NCBI GenBank assembly: GCA_963676095.1
Contig: OY781040.1
Coordinates: 6,696,001-6,760,000 of the forward strand
Source: G963676095 sp963676095
GTDB lineage: Bacteria > Bacteroidota > Bacteroidia > Bacteroidales > Prolixibacteraceae
Reading direction: 5' to 3'
Length of the DNA stretch: 64,000 bases
A program made the position numbers and the translations under genes. Every line of letters starts with the position of its first letter. Positions within the stretch are counted from its first letter, which is position 1. The notes below the pieces were generated by a model. It was not told where the DNA came from, ran no database searches, and saw only the letters and a list, made by a program, of their open reading frames with translations. Positions 54,330 through 61,621 of this stretch are shown here, piece after piece.

Positions 54330-55232
54330 TTATTCTTCCAGCCCAAGTATTGCCGAAGTTTCATGGCTTTCTCCCGGAGTAAGCCGGATAAAACCATCAA
54401 AAGCATTCACTGCTTCGATGCAAACAAAGGATTGGTAGCCGTCATCGGGAAGATCAGGGATCTGAACACAGGTTTCCTGCCATGGGTTCCAGACAGTAGT
54501 ATTTTGGCTGCCTGTCTTCGCTACACGGATTCTCCTTCTGAAAATGCTGTCGTTGATAATACAGGTCGTTTCTGTATCATAATAATGACGGGTTTCGGCT
54601 TTTTCAATCTTAAGCAATGGAGGTTCCTGTATAAAATCTCCCGGTTCGAGCTGACTGTGGTACCGGGCATTTTGTAAGCCTTCAATCGCTATGTTTTCTA
54701 TTGAAGACAGATTAAAATAGGAGTGCAGGGCACAGGTATAATCGAATGTTTCTGCAGATGTGTTCGTTACTTTTAGCGTTACATTCAGGGTCCGGCCTAT
54801 CACAAATTGCATTTCTGCACTGAAATCGGATGCCCAATACTCTTTTGTGGCTTCTGAAGAACTTAACTTCATGCGGATCAATGTCTCCCCGTTTGGCAGT
54901 GAAGATGCCTCGAGCATATCCCAGTACATCAACCGGCCAAACCCGTGCTGAGGCTTTTGCGGATCAGTTTTATGAGGCCCAAACCAGGGAAAACAGACGG
55001 GAATACCTCCCCGTATAGGACTTCCTTCTTCAAATTTACTGTCAGGGCTCATCCAAAGCAGGTCCATGGTGCTGTACGGCCTGAAACTTGTTACGTGCGC
55101 CCCGTAAAGACAGATATCAGCTTCTGCATACTTATTTGCAACTGAAACAAAAATCAGGTCATTTTCCATCTCTGAAAAGCCGACCTCTCCTTCAATGCTA
55201 TATTTTTCTTCAAGTTCTTCGATTGTAGTCAT
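54330..55232 (-). CDS. D-hexose-6-phosphate mutarotase (aldose 1-epimerase family)
   Basis: A 300-residue galactose-mutarotase-like beta-sandwich enzyme, of the YeaD/Ymr099c group that interconverts the anomers of glucose 6-phosphate and similar sugars. Typical landmarks are IRGGIPVCFPWFGPH (about 73-87), the catalytic-His motif CALHSYFNL (about 166-174) and the catalytic Glu in CIEAVNAFDG near 272. Complete, with a normal family length. The next gene upstream, across the repeats, is transaldolase on the opposite strand, so both serve hexose/pentose phosphate metabolism. Confidence 0.88.
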   Translation of the reverse strand: MTTIEELEEKYSIEGEVGFSEMENDLIFVSVANKYAEADICLYGAHVTSFRPYSTMDLLWMSPDSKFEEGSPIRGGIPVCFPWFGPHKTDPQKPQHGFGRLMYWDMLEASSLPNGETLIRMKLSSSEATKEYWASDFSAEMQFVIGRTLNVTLKVTNTSAETFDYTCALHSYFNLSSIENIAIEGLQNARYHSQLEPGDFIQEPPLLKIEKAETRHYYDTETTCIINDSIFRRRIRVAKTGSQNTTVWNPWQETCVQIPDLPDDGYQSFVCIEAVNAFDGFIRLTPGESHETSAILGLEE

Positions 55233-55396
55233 TGGTTAATCAACTTTAATGATTCATAAATTTAGCAGAATTTCAATCAGAAAATCCATATCCGGATAAA
55301 ACTGAACGCAAGATAATAATCATTTCTTTAGATAAAACGGGCATGTTTCATAAAAATGGCAATCGTCATAATTAAATTTAGAACAGGATGGTTCCG

Positions 55397-55683
55397 TCCA
55401 ATTTGGATAATGTTCCCGTGGCTCTGCGGGAAACCTGTCCAATTTGGATAACGTTCCCCCGACTCTGCGGGAAGCCTGTCCAATTTGGATAACGTTCCCC
55501 CGACCCTGCGGGAAGCCTGTCCAATTTGGATAACGTTCCCCCGACTCTGCGGGATGCTTATCCAATTTGGATAACGTTCCCCCGACCCTGCGGGAAGCTT
55601 ATCCATTTTGGAAAAGGGTTCCGACGCTTCCCGGGAAGCTTATCGAATTTGGAAAAGTTCCGGCATATAATTCAATTGTCGAA
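55397..55683. repeat. seven tandem repeats of 41 bp
   Basis: Units start at 55397, 55438, 55479, 55520, 55561, 55602 and 55643, exactly 41 bp apart. The core is TCCAATTTGGATAACGTTCC followed by CCCGACTCTGCGGGAAGCCTG. The middle units (2-5) are almost the same; the first and the last two have drifted. Each unit has two small inverted repeats: TCCAA-T-TTGGA and TTCCC...GGGAA. It fills most of the gap between the mutarotase and transaldolase genes, which are divergent. Long minus-strand frames through it exist only because the unit lacks stops. Confidence 0.92.
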
Positions 55684-55742
55684 AAACACTACTGCTTCTG
55701 GTCTGTTATATAGAAACAATTAAATAATAAGGAGATTTTAAC

Positions 55743-56699
55743 ATGAATTTGCTGGAACAACTTAAACAAATGACTGTCGTCGTTGCCGACACCGGTGATT
55801 TCGAATCAATGAAAGAATTTAAACCAAGGGATGCCACGACAAATCCGTCCTTAATTTTGGCCGCATCAGGTGATGCCAGGTACAGGTACCTGATTGATGA
55901 CGCGGTAGAATACGCAAAGAAGCATGAAGGAACGAAAAAAGAACGCCTGGCAATCTGCATGGACAAACTGTCGGTGAACTTCGGCACGGAAATACTGAAA
56001 CTGGTACCGGGGCGTGTATCGACCGAAGTAGATGCACGTCTTTCTTTTGATACAGTGGGAACAATTGCAAAAGCACGCCGTTTTATCGGACTTTATAATG
56101 AGGCTGGAATACCGAAAGAAAAAATACTGATCAAGACAGCTTCCACCTGGGAAGGGATAAAAGCTGCCGAACAATTGGAAAAGGAAGGAATACATTGTAA
56201 CCTGACACTTCTTTTCAGCTTGCCCCAGGCTATTGCCTGTGCAGAAGCCGGAGTACAGCTGATTTCTCCCTTTGTCGGAAGGATTTACGACTGGTACAAA
56301 AAGGACCGGGGAGTAGAAGATATCCCGGCGACTGAAGATCCCGGGGTACAATCAGTAACTGAAATATTCAAATATTATAAAAAATACAGTTACAAAACAG
56401 AAATAATGGGTGCAAGTTTTCGAAAGGCAGAAGAGATTATCGAACTGGCAGGATGTGATTTACTGACGATATCTCCGAAATTACTTCAGGAACTGAGCCA
56501 AATGGAAGGAACACTCGTAAAGAAGCTCGACGAAAAGGATGTCATGGACTTTAAAATGGAAAAACAGTTCCTCGATGAAAAAGCCTTCCGCTGGCAGCTA
56601 AATGAGAATGCAATGGCCACAGAGAAGCTTTCAGAGGGAATCAGGCGCTTTGCTGCAGATATTGCTTCTCTCGAAGAAAAAATTAAAAACTTTCTCTAA
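55743..56699 (+). CDS. tal: transaldolase
   Basis: Pentose-phosphate enzyme that moves a dihydroxyacetone unit between sugar phosphates, 318 residues. The Schiff-base Lys is in ILIKTAST (about residue 131), and the N-terminal TTNPSLIL and late FVGRIYDWY motifs mark the TalB type. A clear Shine-Dalgarno AAGGAG lies 8 bases before the ATG, which is uncommon in this window. A strong terminator follows. Confidence 0.95.
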   Translation: MNLLEQLKQMTVVVADTGDFESMKEFKPRDATTNPSLILAASGDARYRYLIDDAVEYAKKHEGTKKERLAICMDKLSVNFGTEILKLVPGRVSTEVDARLSFDTVGTIAKARRFIGLYNEAGIPKEKILIKTASTWEGIKAAEQLEKEGIHCNLTLLFSLPQAIACAEAGVQLISPFVGRIYDWYKKDRGVEDIPATEDPGVQSVTEIFKYYKKYSYKTEIMGASFRKAEEIIELAGCDLLTISPKLLQELSQMEGTLVKKLDEKDVMDFKMEKQFLDEKAFRWQLNENAMATEKLSEGIRRFAADIASLEEKIKNFL

Positions 56700-56728
56700 C
56701 GGAATAAATTTTACTTATCTGAAAAAAA

Positions 56729-56777
56729 ACGAGGGCTCAGAAACAGTTCAATTGCCTCCTGAGCCCTCGTTTTTTTA
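56729..56777. terminator. bidirectional terminator after transaldolase
   Basis: ACGAGGGCTCAG and CTGAGCCCTCGT form a 12-bp stem with T runs on both strands, shared with the convergent ThrE-type genes. Confidence 0.88.
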
Positions 56778-56832
56778 ATCAGCTGTCTCCAATGACCGGT
56801 GACCGGCTATTATCTCCTGCCCCGGGTTGCAG

Positions 56833-57363
56833 TTATTCTGTCTGTTCCTGTTTTTTACCTACCCCGTCCAGTTTAAGCGGAACTTTTACCTTCAGATTCT
56901 TTGCAGATTCGGCCCGGGTCAGTAACATTGGTGCAGAGACTCCAAGGGCCAGGGCCATCAATACAAAAAATGCTTTTAATCCGTTATCAACAGTGTCTTC
57001 CATTAACTGTAAAAATGTACTATGGTCAAGAGTGTCCGTCAGACGGATAATACCCAACATCATCCGGTAAGCGAAGGCCCCGGGAACCATTGGTATAACG
57101 GCAGGAATGGCAAAAACAAAAGGAGGCGCATGCCTGAAATGGGCTGCATTTATACTTAAAAATCCGACAAGCATTGCTCCGATGAATGATCCCAGGACAA
57201 TTCCTCCTCCCAGCATGAGCGTCAATAGTTTCAATGCCCCGCCCAAAGCTCCCAATAAAAAGATAACCCATAAGGTCCGCTGTGGAACATTAAATAATAT
57301 ACCAAAGCCGACAGCTGCAAATCCCAGCCAGATCCATTTCTCGAAATATCCTGCAAGATCCAT
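56833..57363 (-). CDS. threonine/serine exporter, C-terminal half (ThrE_2 type)
   Basis: A 176-residue membrane protein with about five helices, of the YjjB/ThrE_2 type. HFRHAPPFVFAIPAVIPMVP and GAFAYRMMLGII are its recognisable segments. It starts two bases after the stop of the DUF1212 partner and the two together equal the fused ThrE exporter of other bacteria, or YjjP-YjjB of E. coli. The likely substrates are threonine, serine or small dicarboxylates such as succinate. Confidence 0.85.
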   Translation of the reverse strand: MDLAGYFEKWIWLGFAAVGFGILFNVPQRTLWVIFLLGALGGALKLLTLMLGGGIVLGSFIGAMLVGFLSINAAHFRHAPPFVFAIPAVIPMVPGAFAYRMMLGIIRLTDTLDHSTFLQLMEDTVDNGLKAFFVLMALALGVSAPMLLTRAESAKNLKVKVPLKLDGVGKKQEQTE

Positions 57364-57365
57364 AA

Positions 57366-58151
57366 TTAAATGTTATAAATTAAAATGGCCCCAAGCATGC
57401 CCAACGCAATGGCAAAAGCAATCGTTAACCCGTTAATCCCCCGGACAATCCCATTCATGATATTCCCGTCCAGCAAGTCAGACAACGAATTGATCAACGG
57501 GATCCCCGGTATCAGGTATAAAACAGAGGTAGCAAATGCGTAATCGGGATGGAGGCCAATCTTTTGCCACACGACCAAACCCGATATCATTGATGAAACA
57601 AAAGAAGCAAAAAAGATGCACAGATAGGGATTAAACGATTTCCGGGTCGCCTCCTGTTTGACAAATAAACCGGCAAACGTAGCGATAAAAGCGACGAGCA
57701 TTTCAAACCAGTTACCCCCAAAAAGCCGGCAAAACGATGCTCCAGCCAGCGAAACCATCAATAATGTAACAAGACGATGGTAATGAGGCAATTGTTTTAA
57801 CCGTTCAATTTCTTCCTGTACTTTTTCCAGCGACCATCTCTCTTCCACAATGCTCCAGCTCATCCTGCTAATGCCACTGACAATCTTAAAATTAGCAGCA
57901 TGAGGCGATGTCCTTTTTAACCGGCTAAAAAAATAGTCCTTTTCATCGTCATATACGGTTAACATTAAGGCCCGGTGCGTAATTAACAACTCAGCGCTGT
58001 ATTCATAAGCGTTGGCTATTCGCATAATCGTCGTACGAATTCTTGACGTGTTTGCCCCTGCACTCATCAACAGCGACCCTACCTCAAGTAACAGTTTACA
58101 GAGTTCATTTACCTTTTCTTCTTTAGAATAAACCATTTTTCCCTTGTTCAA
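57366..58151 (-). CDS. threonine/serine exporter, N-terminal half (DUF1212, YjjP type)
   Basis: A 261-residue protein with a cytoplasmic N-terminal domain (about 1-130, with LLLEVGSLLMSAGANTSRI and SRMSWS) and about five helices in the C-terminal half (about 125-260). LIPGIPLINSLSDLLDGNI is a typical stretch of the family. It forms one exporter with the gene two bases downstream. No regulator is nearby. Confidence 0.87.
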   Translation of the reverse strand: MNKGKMVYSKEEKVNELCKLLLEVGSLLMSAGANTSRIRTTIMRIANAYEYSAELLITHRALMLTVYDDEKDYFFSRLKRTSPHAANFKIVSGISRMSWSIVEERWSLEKVQEEIERLKQLPHYHRLVTLLMVSLAGASFCRLFGGNWFEMLVAFIATFAGLFVKQEATRKSFNPYLCIFFASFVSSMISGLVVWQKIGLHPDYAFATSVLYLIPGIPLINSLSDLLDGNIMNGIVRGINGLTIAFAIALGMLGAILIYNI

Positions 58152-58601
58152 ATCGTGGGCGAAATAAGTATTTTTTCCAGATACAAGATTCCCCGTTAAC
58201 CTTTCCTGCGCATAATTTAAAGTAATCTTATAACTCCAGTCAAGTTAGCAGGATCAATATCAGCCGGCTAAAAAAGACCCGCTTTCCCGGAGCTGAATAT
58301 CCATATATATTTAATCAAAATTCCGAATTAAAAAGATACTAACGAATTGTGAATATTGACAGATATAATACTCACCTGTTAATTTTACAATACTATTCCA
58401 AACAAAAAACGGTCGTCACACTTAACGATCAACGTCACTGAGTAAAATTAATTAAAGGATTTCAGGCAAGCAAATAAAACCCGGTGTAAGAAATTTTGGA
58501 TTGTGTATTTCAGACGACTAATAAGGATAAATAGAATTCGAGCAGGAGTTTTCATTTCCTTGTTGGTTTTGCAAAAGTACTAACATTAACAGGCAGCTAA
58601 T
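58152..58601. other. 450-bp intergenic region
   Basis: Lies between the starts of two divergent genes. It is AT-rich and must hold both promoters, but no convincing pair of boxes, RNA or repeat was found. Confidence 0.5.
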
Positions 58602-59915
58602 ATGAAAAACTTAGAAGTAGAAAAACAAAGACCGGATGCAATTTTTCTTCTGGTCATTTCTTTTGGCGTTATCTGTTGGTCCTGTTCCGGATCGGAGGAA
58701 TTGGATAATTACCTGAAAGGAAATCTTAAACTCAATGTATACCTGACAGATATCACCAATAAAACGAGTGAGGCAAAGACAAAAAACAGTACGGTTCAGG
58801 ATCTTGTTATCGGGATTTACAAAAGCGGTAGCGAAGATCCGGAATATACTTACGGAAGCATTACAGAACTGCCGGAATCAATTGAATTACCGGAAGGAGA
58901 GTATTATGCCAGTGCCGCGTCTTCAGACGTACCGGCCGCGGCTTTTGAATCGCCCTGTTACAGCGGAAAGTCTGATTCTTTTACCATTCTTTCAGGAGAA
59001 ACCTCTGAAATCAGCCTTACCTGTTCCCTCGCAAATATAGTGGTTACAATTGCCTATTCTGATCAGGTCATTTCTCTCTTTTCTGATTACAGCGCAACTG
59101 TAAGCAATACCTCTGGAAGCCTTACCTTCAGCAAAGATGAAACCAGGGCAGGATATTTTAATTCGGGTCCGCTGAATATCACGGTTGACCTGAAATATAC
59201 TTCGGAAGGTGAAACAAGGACCAAAACGCTAAGCGGGCAGCTTTCCGGTCCACAGACCGGAAAACATTACGAAATCACCGTGGATACCTCTCCTGATGCT
59301 GAAGCCGGGGATGTATCCCTAACCATTTCTTTCGATGATAATATTGAAACTATTTCATTCGACCTGACGGATGATGGTTTTCACGAAAATAGCGACTATA
59401 ATTTTGGGGATATCCTTATTACTGAGGTGATGTATAATCCAAAATCAATGAGCGATGCTTATGGTGAGTGGATGGAGCTTTATAATAATTCAGAAAAAGA
59501 AATCAACCTGAACGGACTGGTAATAAGAAGAGGAAGTGATCTTGAGCAGATCAGCTCGGATGTTCTTGTTGCACCGGGCGGTTATGTTTTACTTGCAGAA
59601 ACTGATTCGGCTGCAGCAAATGTAGATTATGTCTATGGAACTGGTTTTTCCTTGACAAACAGTGGCTTTGAACTATCTGTTTCAACATACGGAACCGACG
59701 GTACAGATGGCTTTGTCATTTTCGATGTTGATTTTACAGCAGAAGGTTTTCCTTCTGCTTCATCATCTGTCTTCAACGGAAAATCCATCCAGCTTGCCCC
59801 ATCCGTCAGGGATGCAGAAGCCGCTCAGGACGGCTCGAACTGGTGTGCGGCAACAGCATTGTATTCAACAGGTGATTATGGTACTCCTGGAGAGGAAAAT
59901 TCAGAATGTGACTAG
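58602..59915 (+). CDS. lipoprotein with DUF4493-like and lamin-tail domains
   Basis: A 437-residue surface lipoprotein. The signal has its Cys near 28 (VICWSCSGSEE). The first half (about 35-260) has the layout of DUF4493 proteins: a GNLKLNVYLTD start, LPEGEYYASAAS, an ESPCYSGKSDSFTI stretch and LTCSLANIVVTI. The second half (about 265-430) is a lamin-tail domain, with ITEVMYNPKS, GEWMELYNNSEKEINLNG and VLLAETDSAA. Such lamin-tail domains occur in secreted bacterial proteins, often with nucleases or adhesins. It is convergent with the susD gene. Function unknown. Confidence 0.78.
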   Translation: MKNLEVEKQRPDAIFLLVISFGVICWSCSGSEELDNYLKGNLKLNVYLTDITNKTSEAKTKNSTVQDLVIGIYKSGSEDPEYTYGSITELPESIELPEGEYYASAASSDVPAAAFESPCYSGKSDSFTILSGETSEISLTCSLANIVVTIAYSDQVISLFSDYSATVSNTSGSLTFSKDETRAGYFNSGPLNITVDLKYTSEGETRTKTLSGQLSGPQTGKHYEITVDTSPDAEAGDVSLTISFDDNIETISFDLTDDGFHENSDYNFGDILITEVMYNPKSMSDAYGEWMELYNNSEKEINLNGLVIRRGSDLEQISSDVLVAPGGYVLLAETDSAAANVDYVYGTGFSLTNSGFELSVSTYGTDGTDGFVIFDVDFTAEGFPSASSSVFNGKSIQLAPSVRDAEAAQDGSNWCAATALYSTGDYGTPGEENSECD

Positions 59916-59943
59916 AAAAACTGAAGGTATAAAAACAAAAAGA

Positions 59944-59975
59944 AATAAGATCCGGATTTTTTTCCGGATCTTATT
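59944..59975. terminator. hairpin between convergent genes
   Basis: AATAAGATCCGGA and TCCGGATCTTATT make a 13-bp stem with a T-only loop. It has no long T run after it but lies 28 bases after one stop codon and 48 before the other. Confidence 0.6.
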
Positions 59976-60023
59976 AAATGATAAATTATTACATGTCACT
60001 ATTTTCAATTTTTGTTGAAAAGA

Positions 60024-61559
60024 TCAGTATCCGGGATTTTGATCCGATGCATCCATCGATTTGTTGGCGATAATTTCATTTTGAGGAATCGGGAAAAGCT
60101 CATTTTTCCCGCTCTTATACCCAAGGGAACCCAGTTCCTGCACTGCCAGTCCCCATCTGACAAGGTCCCAGTAGCGTGATCCTTCAAAGGCAAGTTCAAG
60201 TTGCCGTTCCTTCACGATAGCGTTAAAAATATCGTCTGAAGCTTCAATATCCTGCATTTGAGCCCGTTCTCGTACTTTATTCATTTCGATGAGCGCCTGT
60301 GGATCATTATTCGCGAAATGGTAAGCTTCGGCTGCCATAAGAAGGACATCAGCATATCTCAGCAACCGCCAGTTTGTGGAATAGTTGAGTTCCTGAATTC
60401 CGGAGCTGCTTGTTTCCGCAGACATAGTCGCATATTTTAGCCGCATATAACCTTCATAGTCGTGTGCATCAGGATCTTTAATGACACCACCTGTAGCCTC
60501 AAAATCAGATGCCGACATCAACGTGGAAGCCATCCGTACCGAATCTCCTGCCGTTTCAAAGGCATGTCCGATCTTGGCCGAAGGCATATTGAAACCCCAG
60601 CCATTCAGAAGAGTGCTTTTCAGTGTAGAATTGGTAATATCGAACAAATCAGAACGTGGTCCCTGTAATTCGACTTCAATATTGCTTTCATTTCCGCCAT
60701 CCCAGGGAAAGTTTCCCCAATCGTAAGCTTCCTTTGCCGTATAGGAAATTTCAAAAAGTGATTCTTTCCCAAACTCAGTAGAGACAGACCATATATCTGC
60801 AAAATTTGGTTCGAGATCATATTCTTCGCTAGTGATAACCGCCGCGAACTGAGTTACTGCATCGCTGTATTTTTCCTGATATAAATATGCTTTCCCCAGA
60901 TAAGCCTGGGCGGTACCTTTCGAAAATCGGTATTTATCGGCATCGCTGTATTCGCTTTTCAACGGAAGATCAGGAATTGCCTCCGTAAAATCTTTCTCAA
61001 TTTGAGCGTATACTTCGGCAACCGCAGAGCGCGGAAGACTATAGTCGGCTTCGTCAGTCGGATTAACGGTCATCAGCGGAACGCCACCGAACAGGATGAC
61101 CAGCTCCAGATAATTGTACGCCCTGATTGCTTTCGCCTCAGCTACCATAATCTTTTTATTTTCAGTATCCGCGTCAACCTTTTCTATAATTGTATTAGCA
61201 GAACTAATTGTTTTATAGAAATTTGACCAGATGAGTTCCAGCTTTTCATTATCGGTCTGGATTGTAAAATCATCTATATTCTGGTATCCCGGCTGGTCTC
61301 CTTCAGAAGAACCGGCAAGGCAATCGTCGGCAGGAAGATTTTTTATGAAAAACACACTGGCCCAACTGCCGTTTGAGAAGTTATTCTGCATGGCGTTATA
61401 AACGCCAACAATAGCTGATTTTACCTCGTCGTCAGTATTCAGGAACGAATCGCTGGTCAGTCTGCCTGTCGGATCGATATCCAAAAATTTGTCTTCATTA
61501 CAGGAGACCAGAGCAATAACGAGTATCAGGATACTTTTATATTGATTAAATCGTTTCAT
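60024..61559 (-). CDS. SusD/RagB family outer-membrane lipoprotein
   Basis: Surface lipoprotein that forms the lid on a SusC-type TonB-dependent transporter. With ATG 61559 as start it has 511 residues and a clear lipoprotein signal (SILILVIALVSCNEDKFLD, Cys near 20). The frame extends 14 codons upstream, but this would spoil the signal. The SusD domain shows FLDIDPTGRLTSDSF, AKAIRAYNYLELVILFGGVP, a TPR-like middle and the C-terminal ERQLELAFEGSRYWDLVRWG and LFPIPQNEI. The ligand cannot be predicted. It follows its SusC partner by 62 bases. Confidence 0.92.
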   Translation of the reverse strand: MKRFNQYKSILILVIALVSCNEDKFLDIDPTGRLTSDSFLNTDDEVKSAIVGVYNAMQNNFSNGSWASVFFIKNLPADDCLAGSSEGDQPGYQNIDDFTIQTDNEKLELIWSNFYKTISSANTIIEKVDADTENKKIMVAEAKAIRAYNYLELVILFGGVPLMTVNPTDEADYSLPRSAVAEVYAQIEKDFTEAIPDLPLKSEYSDADKYRFSKGTAQAYLGKAYLYQEKYSDAVTQFAAVITSEEYDLEPNFADIWSVSTEFGKESLFEISYTAKEAYDWGNFPWDGGNESNIEVELQGPRSDLFDITNSTLKSTLLNGWGFNMPSAKIGHAFETAGDSVRMASTLMSASDFEATGGVIKDPDAHDYEGYMRLKYATMSAETSSSGIQELNYSTNWRLLRYADVLLMAAEAYHFANNDPQALIEMNKVRERAQMQDIEASDDIFNAIVKERQLELAFEGSRYWDLVRWGLAVQELGSLGYKSGKNELFPIPQNEIIANKSMDASDQNPGY

Positions 61560-61621
61560 TCGTTTACTTTTAAATTTTTTATTGGCACATGAAATTTGCA
61601 TGATCGAAAAACGGTTTAGAT

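Noticed and set aside
55320..55606. Two minus-strand frames of 81 and 92 codons through the 41-bp repeats
   Set aside because: The unit is 41 bp, not a multiple of three, and simply lacks stops; the product would be a shifting repeat with no family features.
55397..55683. CRISPR array
   Set aside because: The 41-bp units are directly abutting with no unique spacers and no cas genes are near.
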